A stretch of DNA of 7,920 nt from Bacteroidota bacterium (GTDB taxonomy: Bacteria > Bacteroidota > Bacteroidia > Flavobacteriales_D > Crocinitomicaceae). Location of the stretch: positions 1-7,920 of the forward strand of contig VGMK01000088.1 in assembly GCA_016866375.1 (NCBI GenBank), read 5' to 3'. Below, one piece after another: positions 7,030 through 7,920 of this stretch (positions within the stretch are counted from its first letter, which is position 1; the number at the start of each line of letters is the position of its first letter). The position numbers were made by a program, and so were the translations under genes. Below the pieces are notes generated by a model that was not told the DNA's origin, did no database searches, and was given only the letters and a program-made list of their open reading frames with translations.

Positions 7030-7920
7030 CTAGATAGGAACATTTAAGTCGTCTTCTATTTTACGTTTGAAGTAAATTATCATCTTTTGAATCTCGCCAA
7101 AGTAGTGGTTGCGTTCTTTTTCGTTGACCGTCGAAATTAAGCTTGAATTGGCCAATTGTTTATCCAAGACTTGTTTTGTATCGGAAACATAAGCAGGATC
7201 GGCAGTGTGAAGGTAATTCATTACATTGTGATTAATGAAAATTCCTGTTGCCTCTTTGCTCGTATAGTAGAAAGTGGTATCGGTATTGATTGTTTCGTTT
7301 AAGTATATGGACACCTCGTTCCCGAATGCAGGAGCACTTGTACCATAAATGAATTTTTTGCCTTCGGCTGCCTGCTCCTTCATGTGTTCAATGAGTGCGT
7401 AGACGCGATCGCATAAAAAGACCGCATAACTCGGATCATCAAACAATTGAGCGCGGTAATAATAATGTATTTGACGCATAAAGCCTCGCATGAATTCAAG
7501 GTCGTAAATCTCAATAGATGGAAGCGAATTGTAGGTTTGAAGAATTTGTTTGCCCAATTCAAACGCCTTTGGTGTAGGTTTATCGTGTTTAAACTTTAAT
7601 CCTTGATATTCTGGAATTTGAAGATGCGATTTTGCCCAAAAAAATAAGCGAAAACGAACCAATTGCGGAAAATTCATCAATTGAAAAAGGTTGCTATTGT
7701 TGATAGAAAAGATAAATTCTCCTTGATTCAATAGTTTCATTTGCTGCAATGAAGCCAAAATATCTTCTAAATAAGTCTCCAAACTGAAATCGTAATTTTT
7801 GAATGGAGGAAAGCTAAACATCACTTGTCCCTCACCCGTTTCAATTAGGCGATCAAAAGAAATATTAAAATGTTTACACAAGCGCTGCGTTTCTTGTACC
7901 GTTAAGCTAGTTTCACCACG
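7030..7920 (-). CDS. Helix-turn-helix transcriptional regulator, Bacteroidota type (5' partial)
   Basis: The frame is open to the right edge, so 296 residues are visible and the true start lies outside. An internal TTG at 7879-7881 is not the start, because the sequence before it (RGETSLTVQETQRLCKHF) continues naturally into NISFDRLIE. Together these look like the second half of an XRE-like helix-turn-helix domain: recognition helix, then 'a..lc..f.is.D.l'. The remaining roughly 270 residues form a mostly helical domain containing QLVRFRLFFWAKSHLQIPEY, YYYRAQLFDDPSYAVFLCDR and a C-terminal helical stretch (HYFGEIQKMIIYFKRKIEDD). I recall HTH proteins of similar layout in Flavobacteriales but know no ligand or regulon. 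It is separated from the next minus-strand gene by 103 bp containing that gene's own promoter, so it is probably a separate transcription unit. Confidence 0.8.
   Translation of the reverse strand, partial: RGETSLTVQETQRLCKHFNISFDRLIETGEGQVMFSFPPFKNYDFSLETYLEDILASLQQMKLLNQGEFIFSINNSNLFQLMNFPQLVRFRLFFWAKSHLQIPEYQGLKFKHDKPTPKAFELGKQILQTYNSLPSIEIYDLEFMRGFMRQIHYYYRAQLFDDPSYAVFLCDRVYALIEHMKEQAAEGKKFIYGTSAPAFGNEVSIYLNETINTDTTFYYTSKEATGIFINHNVMNYLHTADPAYVSDTKQVLDKQLANSSLISTVNEKERNHYFGEIQKMIIYFKRKIEDDLNVPI

Noticed and set aside
7879..7881. TTG as the start of the HTH gene
   Set aside because: The same frame continues upstream to the window edge with helix-turn-helix-like sequence, so the gene is truncated by the window.

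Overview
The window looks like chromosomal DNA from a Bacteroidota bacterium, probably of the Flavobacteriales/Crocinitomicaceae type. The evidence is an AT-rich sequence, a Reg_prop/Y_Y_Y periplasmic sensor, what looks like the end of a PorP/SprF-type outer-membrane protein, a Bacteroidota-type ferritin, signal peptides ending in A|Q, and promoter elements matching TAnnTTTG. Nothing suggests phage, plasmid, IS or CRISPR content. All complete genes lie on the minus strand; only the PorP/SprF-like tail at the left edge is on the plus strand.

Layout, left to right. Bases 1-176 (+) are the C-terminal end of a probable PorP/SprF-like beta-barrel protein. Its stop overlaps by four bases the stop of a very large minus-strand gene (173-4066, 1297 aa). 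That protein has a signal peptide, about 14 propeller repeats, a Y_Y_Y domain, one membrane helix and a coiled coil. A class III nucleotidyl cyclase with adenylate-type specificity residues follows, and then an HD hydrolase domain whose first motif resembles the eukaryotic class I cyclic-nucleotide phosphodiesterase signature. Directly upstream, three bases away and in the same frame, is a ferritin gene (4070-4588, ftnA). After a 223-bp spacer comes a probable two-gene operon: a CsgG/FlgO-like domain joined to a predicted outer-membrane barrel (5724-6926), followed by a lipoprotein with several hydrophobic segments (4812-5702). The right edge (7030-7920) holds most of a helix-turn-helix regulator whose N-terminus lies outside the window.

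How the genes may work together. The ferritin/cyclase pair is probably one transcript from a promoter just upstream of ftnA. This would couple iron storage to a transmembrane cAMP-signalling protein that may both make and destroy its messenger. The CsgG-like/barrel protein and the lipoprotein are probably one envelope module of unknown function. Both second cistrons (cyclase and lipoprotein) appear to start at TTG, which is uncommon and may keep their expression below that of the first cistron.

The best candidate for something under-described is the 1297-aa protein. It has the outside of a hybrid two-component sensor, but the histidine kinase and response regulator are replaced by an adenylate cyclase plus an HD phosphodiesterase-like domain.
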